This document shows positions 32,793 to 41,388 of a DNA stretch of 49,988 nucleotides, piece by piece; within the stretch, counting starts at the first letter, position 1, and every line of letters begins with the position of its first letter. Source of the DNA: a virus; the IMG/VR virus record IMGVR_UViG_3300032307_000647, positions 1 to 49,988 of that record; one strand, given 5' to 3'. The notes beneath the pieces are model-generated. The model had not been told where the DNA came from, searched no databases, and saw only the letters and a list, made by a program, of their open reading frames with translations. The position numbers and the translations under genes are program-made.

Positions 32793-33743
32793 ATGGAAAA
32801 CGACCAACAGCCACAAGCTGACCTCGATCTTGGGAACGAGTATAATCCCCCCATGAACCAAACCGCGGGACAGGCCGAACCCCGCGCTGTAGAAAAGCCC
32901 GAAGATTTCTTCTCTCGGGTGCTGTCTGCCGGCCAGACGGAACAAACCACCGGCGAGGAGTCGCCGGAAGCGCCCGAGGCGGAAACGCCGGAGGCAACCA
33001 CGGAAAGCCAAGAGACCGAACAGCATGCCGGGCAACCCGCGTCCTCCACCAAAGGGATGCAGAAACGCTTGGACAAGCTTACGGCCCTAAGGCGGGAAGC
33101 CGAGGAACGAGCCCAGAAGCTGGAAGAGGAAGTCGCGGATCTCAAGCGATCCAAGGCCGTCGTACGCACCGAGTCGCCAAATCCTTTCGCGCAACTTGAT
33201 AGTGTGTCCGATATACAGGCCGAGTTTGAGAAACAGCGAAAAATCCGCCTATTCTGCGAGCGTTACCCGGACGGATACTACCCGGAAAATGGTGAGCCGG
33301 TGAGCAAGGAGTCCATAGCCAAATCAAAGGTAAAGGCCCTCCTAGCCATCGAAGAACACCTTCCGCAACAGATGGAGTACATCCAGACCCGGTCGCAAGC
33401 CAAGCAGATCGCCTCGAGCGAGTTCAAGTGGCTCAACGACCCTACGGATGACCGCACGGCCAAGGTGAAAGCCTTCGTCGACGCAGTCCCGGAGATAAAG
33501 CGGTTCCCGGATTACGAGATCTATGCGGCGCACATGGTGAACGGACTGACGAGCTACCAAGCTCAGAAGGCCCGAGCCAAGTCAGCCCCGGCGCGAGTTC
33601 CGATGCAACCCATGAGCACAGGCTCTGCCCCGACTAAGCCCCAAAAGGGTGACGCCGTGGAAGGTGCCGCGAGCATGGATCGCTACCGCAGGACGGGCTC
33701 TATCGATGATCTGGCAAACGTGTTCAAAAACAAGTTCGTCTAA
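32793..33743 (+). CDS. Capsid scaffolding protein
   Basis: A 316-residue protein directly before the capsid gene. It has an acidic, low-complexity N-terminal half (many Glu, Gln and Pro; repeated EAPEAETPEAT-like sequence), a coiled coil (KRLDKLTALRREAEERAQKL in outline, about 88-125) and a basic Pro-containing C-terminal part, the usual composition of scaffolds that bind the capsid protein and leave before DNA entry. No cysteine is seen. The assignment rests on position and composition. Confidence 0.72.
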   Translation: MENDQQPQADLDLGNEYNPPMNQTAGQAEPRAVEKPEDFFSRVLSAGQTEQTTGEESPEAPEAETPEATTESQETEQHAGQPASSTKGMQKRLDKLTALRREAEERAQKLEEEVADLKRSKAVVRTESPNPFAQLDSVSDIQAEFEKQRKIRLFCERYPDGYYPENGEPVSKESIAKSKVKALLAIEEHLPQQMEYIQTRSQAKQIASSEFKWLNDPTDDRTAKVKAFVDAVPEIKRFPDYEIYAAHMVNGLTSYQAQKARAKSAPARVPMQPMSTGSAPTKPQKGDAVEGAASMDRYRRTGSIDDLANVFKNKFV

Positions 33744-33756
33744 ACCCTAAAAGACC

Positions 33757-35094
33757 ATGGCCAACCTCTACGAAAGCCAGTTCCAGAACGAGCGCCCCCT
33801 ACCCGGTGCGCGCGTCGGTATCCGAGAAGAGCTCTCGGACCTCATCCTCAACGTCGACATGAAGGACACGCCCATCACCTCGATGGCCAAGCGTGGTTCC
33901 AAGCCCGGCAACACCACGTTCCGCTGGCAGGTCGACCGCAACCCTGATCCGTCGATCGAACTCGGCATCCTCGATGGTGCTGACGTCGACCCGACCAACC
34001 CCAAGAACAACGACGACTTCAAGCAGTACACGATCGGCTACCGCACGGAAGTGGAGAACAACATCCACATGTTCCGCCGCGCTGTCCACGTCTCTAACTT
34101 GACGCAGGATATCCTGAACATCGCCGGCGTTAAGGACGAACTGTCCCGCCAGCTGTCCAAGGCTACCCTCGACCTGAAGCGCTCCATGGAGCTGACCTTC
34201 ACGTCCGACGTCCTTCCGGCTCGCGATAACGGCACGAACCTCCCTTACAGGACTCGTTGCCTTACCTCGTGGATCAAGAACGACCTCGCTACGGCCACCA
34301 CCAACAAGCAGATCAAGTACGGCATCACCGACTCTAACAAGCAGGTGATCCGCCCGATTGATTCGAACTTCACCACCCCCAGCACGTCCATCATAGGTAC
34401 CGGCCTTACTGTCGATAACCTCTCTGAGAACGACGTTCAGGACGTGATGACCTCGGTCTACGAACAGACCGGCCAGTTCCGCTCCCACGAAGCCGTCGTC
34501 GGCACCTCCCTCAAGAGGCAGTTCACGAACCTCGTGTACACCCAGCGCGCTCCGGCCCTCGACTCCAAGATCACCAACAACCGCGACGCCAACTCGGATA
34601 CCATCAAGGCCTCCGTCGACGTCTTCGAAGGTGATTTCGGTCGTCTGTCCCTGATCCCGTCGCAGTTCCTGCATGCCGGCGTCAACCCGTACACCTACAA
34701 GTTCGTCGGCAACGATGATCTCCCCTCCGGCGTCGCCGATGGCCTTAACTGGGTTGTCTACGATGGCGTTCAGGTCGAGTCCAACATCGTCCCTGTCAAC
34801 GTGACTTGGTCCGGCGACACCCCGACTGTCGACACCACCAGCGCCATCGCTTGCTACGCCACCGAGGCTGAAGCCAAGAAGCACGTCAATCTGCACGCGC
34901 AGAACGCCAAGTGCAAGGGCTTCATCATCCCGTGGGAGTACCTCGAGATCCGCTATGGTGGCAACATCGCGCAGGTCCGAGAGCTCACCGAAAACGGCGG
35001 TGGTCCTCGTCGCATGATGGAAGCCATGGCCGCTCTGGTCGTCCAGAGCCCGCTGTGCTTCGGCATGTTCGACTACAAGGCCAACAACGCCTAA
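33757..35094 (+). CDS. Major capsid protein, SU10/DUF5309-like
   Basis: A 445-residue HK97-fold capsid protein. The start pattern LSDLILNVDMKDTPITSMAKRG, then TTFRWQVDRN and EVENNIHMFRRAVHVS in outline, followed by VKDELSRQLSKATLDLKRSME, matches the SU10/DUF5309 family, where a DxxTP element and a W in the next strand precede the long spine helix. Codon choice differs from the virion genes downstream: Arg is nearly all CGC/CGT (about two AGG among 25) and ATA is almost absent, as expected for a very abundant product. A 504-codon antisense frame across it is an artefact of that bias. Confidence 0.88.
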   Translation: MANLYESQFQNERPLPGARVGIREELSDLILNVDMKDTPITSMAKRGSKPGNTTFRWQVDRNPDPSIELGILDGADVDPTNPKNNDDFKQYTIGYRTEVENNIHMFRRAVHVSNLTQDILNIAGVKDELSRQLSKATLDLKRSMELTFTSDVLPARDNGTNLPYRTRCLTSWIKNDLATATTNKQIKYGITDSNKQVIRPIDSNFTTPSTSIIGTGLTVDNLSENDVQDVMTSVYEQTGQFRSHEAVVGTSLKRQFTNLVYTQRAPALDSKITNNRDANSDTIKASVDVFEGDFGRLSLIPSQFLHAGVNPYTYKFVGNDDLPSGVADGLNWVVYDGVQVESNIVPVNVTWSGDTPTVDTTSAIACYATEAEAKKHVNLHAQNAKCKGFIIPWEYLEIRYGGNIAQVRELTENGGGPRRMMEAMAALVVQSPLCFGMFDYKANNA

Positions 35095-35106
35095 TCGTAC
35101 GAGGTC

Positions 35107-35445
35107 GTGGCTGAGCTCCCTCCCATCCACGAAACCATCCCGGGCGATCTCCTTAAGCCGATGCTTGAGGAGTTCCGCTCGGGGTGGAACCTCCGTAAGG
35201 TCCAAGCAGAGGCGGCTCGGAAGCTCATTGCCGAGACCAACAAAACTGAGCACCAATTTTCCGAGGGTCTGGGCCAGCTGAAGGCCCGTATCCCTATCGA
35301 CTTTTATCAGCACATGAAGTTCTTGTTCGGCCCGGATATCTGGCAGGACAAGAAGTTCCTGAACCGAGTCCTTCAGGAGAACCCTGAGTTCAAGCCGACT
35401 GTCGCCGCCAAGACGCAGATAGTCGCGCCGGGGCTTCCCTTCTGA
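35107..35445 (+). CDS. Small protein after capsid, possible head completion protein
   Basis: A 112-residue helical protein starting with GTG at 35107, twelve bases after the capsid stop. It contains FRSGWNLRKVQAEAARKLI and later KARIPIDFYQHMKFLFG in outline, and no recognised motif. Its stop overlaps the next gene start (TGATG). Position suggests a head or connector accessory protein. Confidence 0.5.
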   Translation: MAELPPIHETIPGDLLKPMLEEFRSGWNLRKVQAEAARKLIAETNKTEHQFSEGLGQLKARIPIDFYQHMKFLFGPDIWQDKKFLNRVLQENPEFKPTVAAKTQIVAPGLPF

Positions 35446-36200
35446 TGCGCACCTGCTACTTCAGCGAGATCCTCCACATAGCCCTCCAGCTCTGTGGCCT
35501 TGACCGCAACCTGACAACTCCGGACAGGTTCGCCATGATCCGCGACTTCGCCAGCCGAAGGCTTCAGAAGATCTGGGAGTCTAATGACTGGCCCGAGCTG
35601 AAGAAGTATACCCAATGCCAGACCGAGATGGTCGGCGAACGCATGAGGATAGTCCTGCCGGCCAACATCGGTCAGGTCATCGCAGTATGGAGCCGCGATC
35701 CGATTGGCTCTACCCATGCCGTTCAGAAGGACATAGAGACCATCGACGACGGCATCTATCTGGTCAACGAGCTGGATAGTACTGTCTGGGTCGAGCACCG
35801 CCCGGACGCTCCTGTCCTGTCTGGCGACGCGTGGGTTTCCACGCAGTCCTACAGCCCGGGCGCTCAGGTCTACTATGACGCCGGTAGCTCCTCTGGCTCG
35901 CTGGTGCCCGTTCAGGGCTACGCGATACAGGGCGACTTCTACACCTACGTCGGCACCACCCCTAGCTCGGCCGGATCGGCTCCGACCATTGGAGCTTGGG
36001 AGAAGGTAAAGATACCGAAGCTCTTCTCAGACTATATGGCCCAAGGCGCATTTTCGGACTATAGCCGCGCGCAGGGCACCCTTGACGTAAATACCCTAGG
36101 CTACATCGAAGGCCGTACCGAGGAGGCCAAGGTTCACGCCATGGACCAAGTCCTACGCCAGCAGGGCAACGTGCGTCGCATCAACTTCCGAGGATACTAA
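35445..36200 (+). CDS. Head-tail adaptor-like protein with an inserted beta module
   Basis: A 251-residue protein. The N-terminal helical region (LHIALQLCGLDRN, then RFAMIRDFASRRLQKIWES) and the C-terminal helices (LFSDYMAQGAFSDYSRAQG, then EEAKVHAMDQVL) resemble podovirus gp11/gp4-type adaptors that ring the portal. Between them, about residues 125-185, lies a Ser/Gly/Tyr-rich segment with W, GAQVYY, GYAIQGDFYTYVG and IGAWEKV that looks like a small carbohydrate-binding module of the CBM5/12 type. It would project from the connector. Start at 35445 overlaps the preceding stop. Confidence 0.6.
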   Translation: MRTCYFSEILHIALQLCGLDRNLTTPDRFAMIRDFASRRLQKIWESNDWPELKKYTQCQTEMVGERMRIVLPANIGQVIAVWSRDPIGSTHAVQKDIETIDDGIYLVNELDSTVWVEHRPDAPVLSGDAWVSTQSYSPGAQVYYDAGSSSGSLVPVQGYAIQGDFYTYVGTTPSSAGSAPTIGAWEKVKIPKLFSDYMAQGAFSDYSRAQGTLDVNTLGYIEGRTEEAKVHAMDQVLRQQGNVRRINFRGY

Positions 36201-36201
36201 A

Positions 36202-36477
36202 ATGTTCAACAAGACCACCCCCCTAATCAAGCGGTTCAAGACCAAGACCATCACGGCCTCGGCCACCGCCACCGAAGTTCCCAAGGTCGAGCTTGGCGAA
36301 CAGCGAATCCAGATCCACATCCAGCCCAAGGCGGCCAACTGCGTGATCAAGTTCAACGAGGCCGACACCGATGGCCTCCTTGTTCTCACCAACGGCATCT
36401 ACATCATCGAAGGCTATCAGGGTCCGCTGTTCATCACCGGCTCCGGCTCCGTCGTCATCTACGAGGGCGTCATCTAA
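36202..36477 (+). CDS. Small beta-rich virion-region protein
   Basis: A 91-residue protein starting MFNKTTPLIKRFK at 36202. It is mostly beta strands (RIQIHIQPKAANCVIKFN, then YQGPLFITGSGSVVIYEG), similar in shape to small decoration or tail-hub proteins. No family is recognised. Its stop overlaps the next start (TAATG). Confidence 0.5.
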   Translation: MFNKTTPLIKRFKTKTITASATATEVPKVELGEQRIQIHIQPKAANCVIKFNEADTDGLLVLTNGIYIIEGYQGPLFITGSGSVVIYEGVI

Positions 36478-37499
36478 TGGGATCGTCGTATCTGCCCCCT
36501 CCGGAGCAGAACGTCGTCAACGTTGGCGATGAAATCTCCGCCAGCTCGCTAGCCGGCATACAGGCGGCCAACCCTGCTCTGTCTGGCTCTAACCCTGTCG
36601 CATCTAGCCAGTCGGTTGCTAGCGCAATAGCGGCTATACCCATCCCGCCGCCTCCTAACCTTTCTGGATACGCACAGCTGTCTGGAGCCACGTTTGCCGG
36701 AAAAGTAAATACGCCTTCGCCAACTTCTAGCTTTTGCGGCCTTAATGTAGGAAGCTTCCTCTCTACGTCCAACATTACGGGTTCGGTTGCCGGCGACATA
36801 TGGATAGGGACTTTCCAGCTGACCTATAGGAACGGCCAAGGAAATATCGTATACGGCGCGGCCACCAACCTAGCTAATGTTTTTGGCGCTCCGCAGATTA
36901 TCGACACGACAAATACCGCTCCAGCCCTTCGCGTTACGCAAAAGGGAACTGGAGACGCAATCCGGGTCGAAGACAGCACGACCCCGGACTCCACCTCTTT
37001 TGTCGTAGACTCGCAAGGAAAGGTAGGCATCGGAGGAGTAGTCCCGACTTGGCTCGACGACAAGGTGGCTGTTCACGACGGCAACATCGTGTTTGGGTGG
37101 CCGTATGGCGTCAGGTTCGGAGACGGCACTTCGATCTATTCGGTCAACGCCCTGACCAGCCAGATCCAGAGCTCCGTCCAACAGCCTATCATCAATTACA
37201 TCTTTAGTGGAGCCTCGGTGTATACCGGCTCTGCTTCCGTTTATAGCCAGTATCTGGCATACTACGATAGTACGGCTAACGGAGGAATGGGTGCGGACGT
37301 GTACGTCGACTACCTGTCATATACTTACACCTATAGCGTTGCTTGGAACCCTTCAGTCATGGGATTCACGCAGACCAATTCATCCCCGTCCTACCCAAGC
37401 CAGTACACCATAGTCGGCACCTATACCATGCCGGGTGGCTACAATTACGGCATTCGCGCAGACGGATCTGGCGGCGTCCAAGACACTATTCAGCTTTAA
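36477..37499 (+). CDS. Tail fibre-like protein
   Basis: A 340-residue protein. A low-complexity N-terminus rich in Ala, Ser and Pro is followed by beta-rich, glycine-containing repeats. APALRVTQKGTGDAIRVED, then SFVVDSQGKVGIG (about residues 140-180), is a motif found in many phage fibre and baseplate proteins, where GNVGIG-type elements precede trimeric fibres. The C-terminus is Tyr/Ser-rich (for example YTYTYSVAW), typical of a receptor-binding tip. One cysteine is present. The exact structural role is inferred. Confidence 0.65.
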   Translation: MGSSYLPPPEQNVVNVGDEISASSLAGIQAANPALSGSNPVASSQSVASAIAAIPIPPPPNLSGYAQLSGATFAGKVNTPSPTSSFCGLNVGSFLSTSNITGSVAGDIWIGTFQLTYRNGQGNIVYGAATNLANVFGAPQIIDTTNTAPALRVTQKGTGDAIRVEDSTTPDSTSFVVDSQGKVGIGGVVPTWLDDKVAVHDGNIVFGWPYGVRFGDGTSIYSVNALTSQIQSSVQQPIINYIFSGASVYTGSASVYSQYLAYYDSTANGGMGADVYVDYLSYTYTYSVAWNPSVMGFTQTNSSPSYPSQYTIVGTYTMPGGYNYGIRADGSGGVQDTIQL

Positions 37500-37502
37500 T
37501 CC

Positions 37503-37610
37503 ATGATCACCATCATCCTCATCTCCATCTCCTTTGTCGGCGGCGTTTACGTCGGCGCTCGCTGGGCTGAAAAGCTCCGCGATATCTACACTTCCGTCAC
37601 CGGTAAGTAA
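37503..37610 (+). CDS. 35-residue single-pass membrane protein
   Basis: A short frame starting MITIILISISFVGGVYVG and ending YTSVTGK. The first 18 residues form one transmembrane segment, and the rest is amphipathic and basic. It starts three bases after the fibre stop and ends three bases before the next GTG, so it fits the operon exactly. Arginines are CGC, unlike adjacent genes. It could be a lysis accessory or membrane-associated virion component. Confidence 0.5.
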   Translation: MITIILISISFVGGVYVGARWAEKLRDIYTSVTGK

Positions 37611-37613
37611 GCC

Positions 37614-38798
37614 GTGCTTGAGGAGCCCTACTGGAAGCGTCTGATAGACGAGGCCACTAGGGCTCGTCCCGACCTAGCGTACAAGTTTAAGTCGGCAAGC
37701 GAAGCGGCCAAGCCGGACGACTCTCCGAGCGCAGTAATGTCCGGATCCCCGGACAGCTCTCCTGTCGATATCGCGTACACGGACAAGACGGAGATACCCG
37801 GAAGGCCTACATTCCCGTTTGAGGTCAGGGTCATGGCCAACGAGGAAGGCATCCTTACGACCATCCGGTGCTACAAGGGTAAGATTTACGACCCGCGCAC
37901 GGGGCAAATGGCATCATCCTTCAAGGGTTTGCTCGTCCAAGGCGTGACTTCGCGCAAGCGAGTAACACTAAGCGGCAATCGTGGCAACGTGAGCGGCGAT
38001 CAGAAAGATTTCACGCCCTCAAATTACGACCCGGGTCCCGAGCAATTCAAGTATTCGGAGTATAACGACCCAATTCAGACGACTTGGCTCCCAAACTACG
38101 AAGGATTGCCGTCTAGTGGAGTCAGTAACGTCGGAAAGGACTCTGATCCTATCGAAACAACTGTCACTTTCGCCACCGGATCGTATCCGATAGCCAAGGA
38201 CTCCTTCACTACGGCTGATGATGGCGCTTATTTCGAGTGGCCATACGTCAATGGAGCCATGGTTCGCCTGTTTTGCTACGACGATGGCGATCCGGCGACC
38301 CGAAAGTGGGGCATTTGGGGCAACTCCGGGCTTCCGACTAGCGTCGGCTCTCAGGGTTTCTTCATTTTCTTGGCTCAGGTAAACGGAAGTCAGGTCATGC
38401 AGATGTTTCGTAGTGATATAGTGGCGCTCGGTGGCGGCGGCGCCGCGGCTAAAAGGCCCTTCCAACTGACCTCTAGCGGAAATAAGTTCACCATAGAGCC
38501 CGGAACGGCAAATGGGTTCGTGTGCAATGGGATCACCGATTACCCGCTAACGATAGCAACTGTCCTATACTGGAACCTTCACACGGAATGGTCTAACGGG
38601 GTGATGAGCGGAGCCAGCACGAGATTTGGATCCTCCCCGGCAAACACCTCTACGGACAGCGAGCTTGCCATGCCGGTTGGCATGATAGTAAGCGACGGCA
38701 CAAATGTTACTGTCTCCTCATACCTTTCTGGGTCAATATGGGTAGAGAGATACAAGTGCGGCCAAAATAATGCCGAGTATTTCGTCTCCAGCACATGA
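37614..38798 (+). CDS. Virion-region protein of unknown function (394 residues)
   Basis: A 394-residue protein starting with GTG at 37614. It has a helical N-terminus (YWKRLIDEATRARPDLAYKF), a disordered Ser/Pro stretch, then beta-rich sequence with many Gly, Thr, Ser and Trp residues. Four cysteines are visible. No family is recognised. Neighbours suggest a tail or adsorption structure. It overlaps the following gene by ATGA (38795-38798). Confidence 0.55.
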   Translation: MLEEPYWKRLIDEATRARPDLAYKFKSASEAAKPDDSPSAVMSGSPDSSPVDIAYTDKTEIPGRPTFPFEVRVMANEEGILTTIRCYKGKIYDPRTGQMASSFKGLLVQGVTSRKRVTLSGNRGNVSGDQKDFTPSNYDPGPEQFKYSEYNDPIQTTWLPNYEGLPSSGVSNVGKDSDPIETTVTFATGSYPIAKDSFTTADDGAYFEWPYVNGAMVRLFCYDDGDPATRKWGIWGNSGLPTSVGSQGFFIFLAQVNGSQVMQMFRSDIVALGGGGAAAKRPFQLTSSGNKFTIEPGTANGFVCNGITDYPLTIATVLYWNLHTEWSNGVMSGASTRFGSSPANTSTDSELAMPVGMIVSDGTNVTVSSYLSGSIWVERYKCGQNNAEYFVSST

Positions 38799-40018
38799 GC
38801 TGGGGCGTCCTGACATTCAGGAGATCTGCGGCATGCCTTCTCAATGGATGGCATCCTAAGCCGATACCACAGTCCGGCCTGATAGACGGCATGAGCGATA
38901 GCGGCTTCCAATGGGGGGCCGACAAGCCTGAGCGAGCTCAAGATGGAACCTACTTTCCGGACGCGCCGTCCGAAAGGGTGGTCAAGATAAGGTCCCTAAC
39001 CAACCGAAAGCCGTCAGTAAAGGTAGTCGCCCGCATAACCACAAGAAACCGGAGCTATGGATATTATGGGTCCGCTGGGCCGAGGCTTGGGCAAATACAG
39101 CCCCCGTTCTACGACCAGCTATGGCTTAACGACAGGATCAACCTGAAGGAGTACCTTCCGCCCGCCTCCCAATGGTGGATACCCCACCCGCAGTTCAACC
39201 CGTACAATATACCAACGACAGAGATTTGGTACATAGAGGGCTATTCTGACAAGCTGAACAACCAAGGCGAGAAGGTCGGGAGGATGTGCACCATTAAGAA
39301 GAACAGGATTGTCGGAGAGCCATACAATGATCCGAGCAACACGACCTATTGGCCTGACTTCGAAACTGAGCTATTTGAGACGTCGAACAAGAGCTGGACG
39401 CCAGAAGACGATGGCTTCACGGCAATGGAGAACAACAACGACGACGACCCCCAGTACAAGTGGTACTACAAGGTGGTCGGAGAGGACATAGGCGCCGACA
39501 AGATGACCAGCGTGTTCACCGACGCTTACCCGTACGGCATTAGTCTCATGTGGGCGCGAGACTCCGCCGACAACGAGGTTCAGTTTGACATAGACAAGGA
39601 ACAGCCCGGTAGGGTCACCAGCCTATGCGCTTACGCTCCAGATAAGACCTCATCTACAAGCCCATTCTGGTGGAACAGGCAGGACCTGAAGATGGAGATA
39701 TACGCCGTCGTGGATGAGCCAGAATGCGGCGAAGACGAGCCCTGCTGGCTAGAGGGGGTTTCGTATAGCCTTACTGTCGACTATGAGGAGGGAACGGCTG
39801 AGTCAGACTGGGAGATGCAGAGGGGTGTCAGAGGTTACCCGCTCCTCTCCGGGGGAGGGGGTGGCCAATGGACCCAGACGGCACAGATCGGGGAGCAGGA
39901 ATCCATCCCGGGATGGACTATTGGCGGACGGACTTATAAGCTAGCCACTATGGAATGGAACGATGTTGCCGAAGGAACGTACAAAATCATTAAAGACTTT
40001 CACGTCTCACTAGACTAA
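38795..40018 (+). CDS. Virion-region protein of unknown function (407 residues)
   Basis: A 407-residue protein starting MSWGVLTFRRSAA. It is rich in Trp, Tyr and Pro (YDQLWLN, QWWIPHPQFNPYN) with a Cys pair near the C-terminal third (CGEDEPCW) and a GGGGGQW run. Beta structure is likely throughout. No family is recognised. Position between other tail-region genes suggests a tail component. Confidence 0.55.
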   Translation: MSWGVLTFRRSAACLLNGWHPKPIPQSGLIDGMSDSGFQWGADKPERAQDGTYFPDAPSERVVKIRSLTNRKPSVKVVARITTRNRSYGYYGSAGPRLGQIQPPFYDQLWLNDRINLKEYLPPASQWWIPHPQFNPYNIPTTEIWYIEGYSDKLNNQGEKVGRMCTIKKNRIVGEPYNDPSNTTYWPDFETELFETSNKSWTPEDDGFTAMENNNDDDPQYKWYYKVVGEDIGADKMTSVFTDAYPYGISLMWARDSADNEVQFDIDKEQPGRVTSLCAYAPDKTSSTSPFWWNRQDLKMEIYAVVDEPECGEDEPCWLEGVSYSLTVDYEEGTAESDWEMQRGVRGYPLLSGGGGGQWTQTAQIGEQESIPGWTIGGRTYKLATMEWNDVAEGTYKIIKDFHVSLD

Positions 40019-40020
40019 TC

Positions 40021-41388
40021 ATGGCTCGCGAAATATCAACAGAGGCAGACCTAAGGTTTGAGGGCTTCGCAAGCTACCCTAACAGCGGAGCCTTTGAGCC
40101 CAGCACCATGCTTGAGTACGCATCCAACGTGCGCATCAGTAACGGAGTCATAACCCCGCGTGCAGGATCGTCTAAGGCGTACACGGCCGGCCATAACGTG
40201 ACCTACGCCCTTCCGGCCTACGGAAAGACCGGCGACTCAATCCTGCTATTTGGCGCGAACGAGCGATACACCATCGACGGATCTACCCACGTCTCCCTTC
40301 CGGCGCTGGCGACCAAAAGGCCCGTGCGCGGACAAGGATACGCCGACGCTCTGTGCATGGAATCGATCGACACGGACTTCGTAGCTGGCGGCAATATCGT
40401 CGAGCGGCTGGTCACGGCGAAGAACGATCAGCTCAGCTTCACCTTCTACGGCGGCGTTCAGCCCATACCGGCCGACAACCTGAGCTTGGTTCAATGTACC
40501 TATGACCCGATACAGGCCGTAATCACGGGGCACAACTCCGTGTTCGCGTTCGGAAAACGTAGTATTTACGCGGTCAAAGCAGGCATGGGCTATGTCGCCT
40601 CGCAGAAGAAGCCGGACAGCTTGCATCAGGTTCAGAAGCTGAGCTCGCAGGATGGCGTAGCTGGCCCGAATGCCGTCGCCGAGCTTGGCGGCGTGATCGC
40701 GTTCTTCGACGTCAACCGCGAGCCGGGCATCAAGGTGATCAGCGGCGGCAAGATAAACGAGGGCGGAGAGCCCATGAGCAACACGATCAAGGACATCATC
40801 CAGCAGGTAGACTCAAGCCGCTACGCTGAAATACATGCCGTAGGCTACGCCGGAAGGTTCTACTTCTCACTTCCGTTCCAAAACAAGTGGAAGGTGCTTG
40901 TGCTAAACCCTGCACTCAAGGGTATGTTCGAGTCTCTGGACGAGTATCCGTTCAATCCGAACATACTGATGGTTGCCCGCAAGAACGGCATACCGCGACT
41001 GTGGGCGTTCGACACCCAGCACAGGGACCTGTATCTGCTTGAGGACGGAGTGAATGACTCCGGCGGCGGCCATCCTGTGTCTGAGATCAGGAGCCGTAGC
41101 TACCAATTCAGGACTCTCGCCGACAAGAAGTACGATGGATTCTACGTCCAGCTGGACAACGCCACCGGCGCGGCGGTCCAGATAAAAGCCATCACAGTCA
41201 ATCCGGACTCCGAGCAGATGCTTGATCAGTTCTCCAACGCGACCGGAAGCACGATTAGGCGTGGTTTGATTAACAAACGTGCCATGGCCGTGAAGCTCAA
41301 GGTCATTGTATCGGCCGGCAACCCGCGCATCCTAGCCATGGGGGTTGATGGCTCCATGGTCGGACGCTCCTTCTTCAGCATCTACTAA
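40021..41388 (+). CDS. Nozzle-like tail protein (gp10 / tubular protein B type)
   Basis: A 455-residue beta-rich protein. The opening (EFEGFASYPNSGAFEPSTMLEYASNVRI in outline, with VITPRAGS soon after) is the pattern of podovirus tail nozzle proteins, in which an N-terminal strand-turn leads to a beta-propeller-like body. Repeated strand-turn segments (VFAFGKRSIYAV, RFYFSLPF, KVLVLNP, RLWAFDTQHRDLYLLEDG) support the propeller. It lies downstream of the adaptor and fibre genes, where this protein usually is. Two cysteines are seen. Confidence 0.6.
   Translation: MAREISTEADLRFEGFASYPNSGAFEPSTMLEYASNVRISNGVITPRAGSSKAYTAGHNVTYALPAYGKTGDSILLFGANERYTIDGSTHVSLPALATKRPVRGQGYADALCMESIDTDFVAGGNIVERLVTAKNDQLSFTFYGGVQPIPADNLSLVQCTYDPIQAVITGHNSVFAFGKRSIYAVKAGMGYVASQKKPDSLHQVQKLSSQDGVAGPNAVAELGGVIAFFDVNREPGIKVISGGKINEGGEPMSNTIKDIIQQVDSSRYAEIHAVGYAGRFYFSLPFQNKWKVLVLNPALKGMFESLDEYPFNPNILMVARKNGIPRLWAFDTQHRDLYLLEDGVNDSGGGHPVSEIRSRSYQFRTLADKKYDGFYVQLDNATGAAVQIKAITVNPDSEQMLDQFSNATGSTIRRGLINKRAMAVKLKVIVSAGNPRILAMGVDGSMVGRSFFSIY

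Noticed and set aside
33799-35313. 504-codon open frame on the minus strand across the capsid gene
   Set aside because: It is antisense to a well-supported capsid gene whose codon bias (GC-rich third positions) keeps the opposite frame open. Its translation is Val/Asp/Gly/Leu/Arg-rich low-complexity sequence with no domain pattern.
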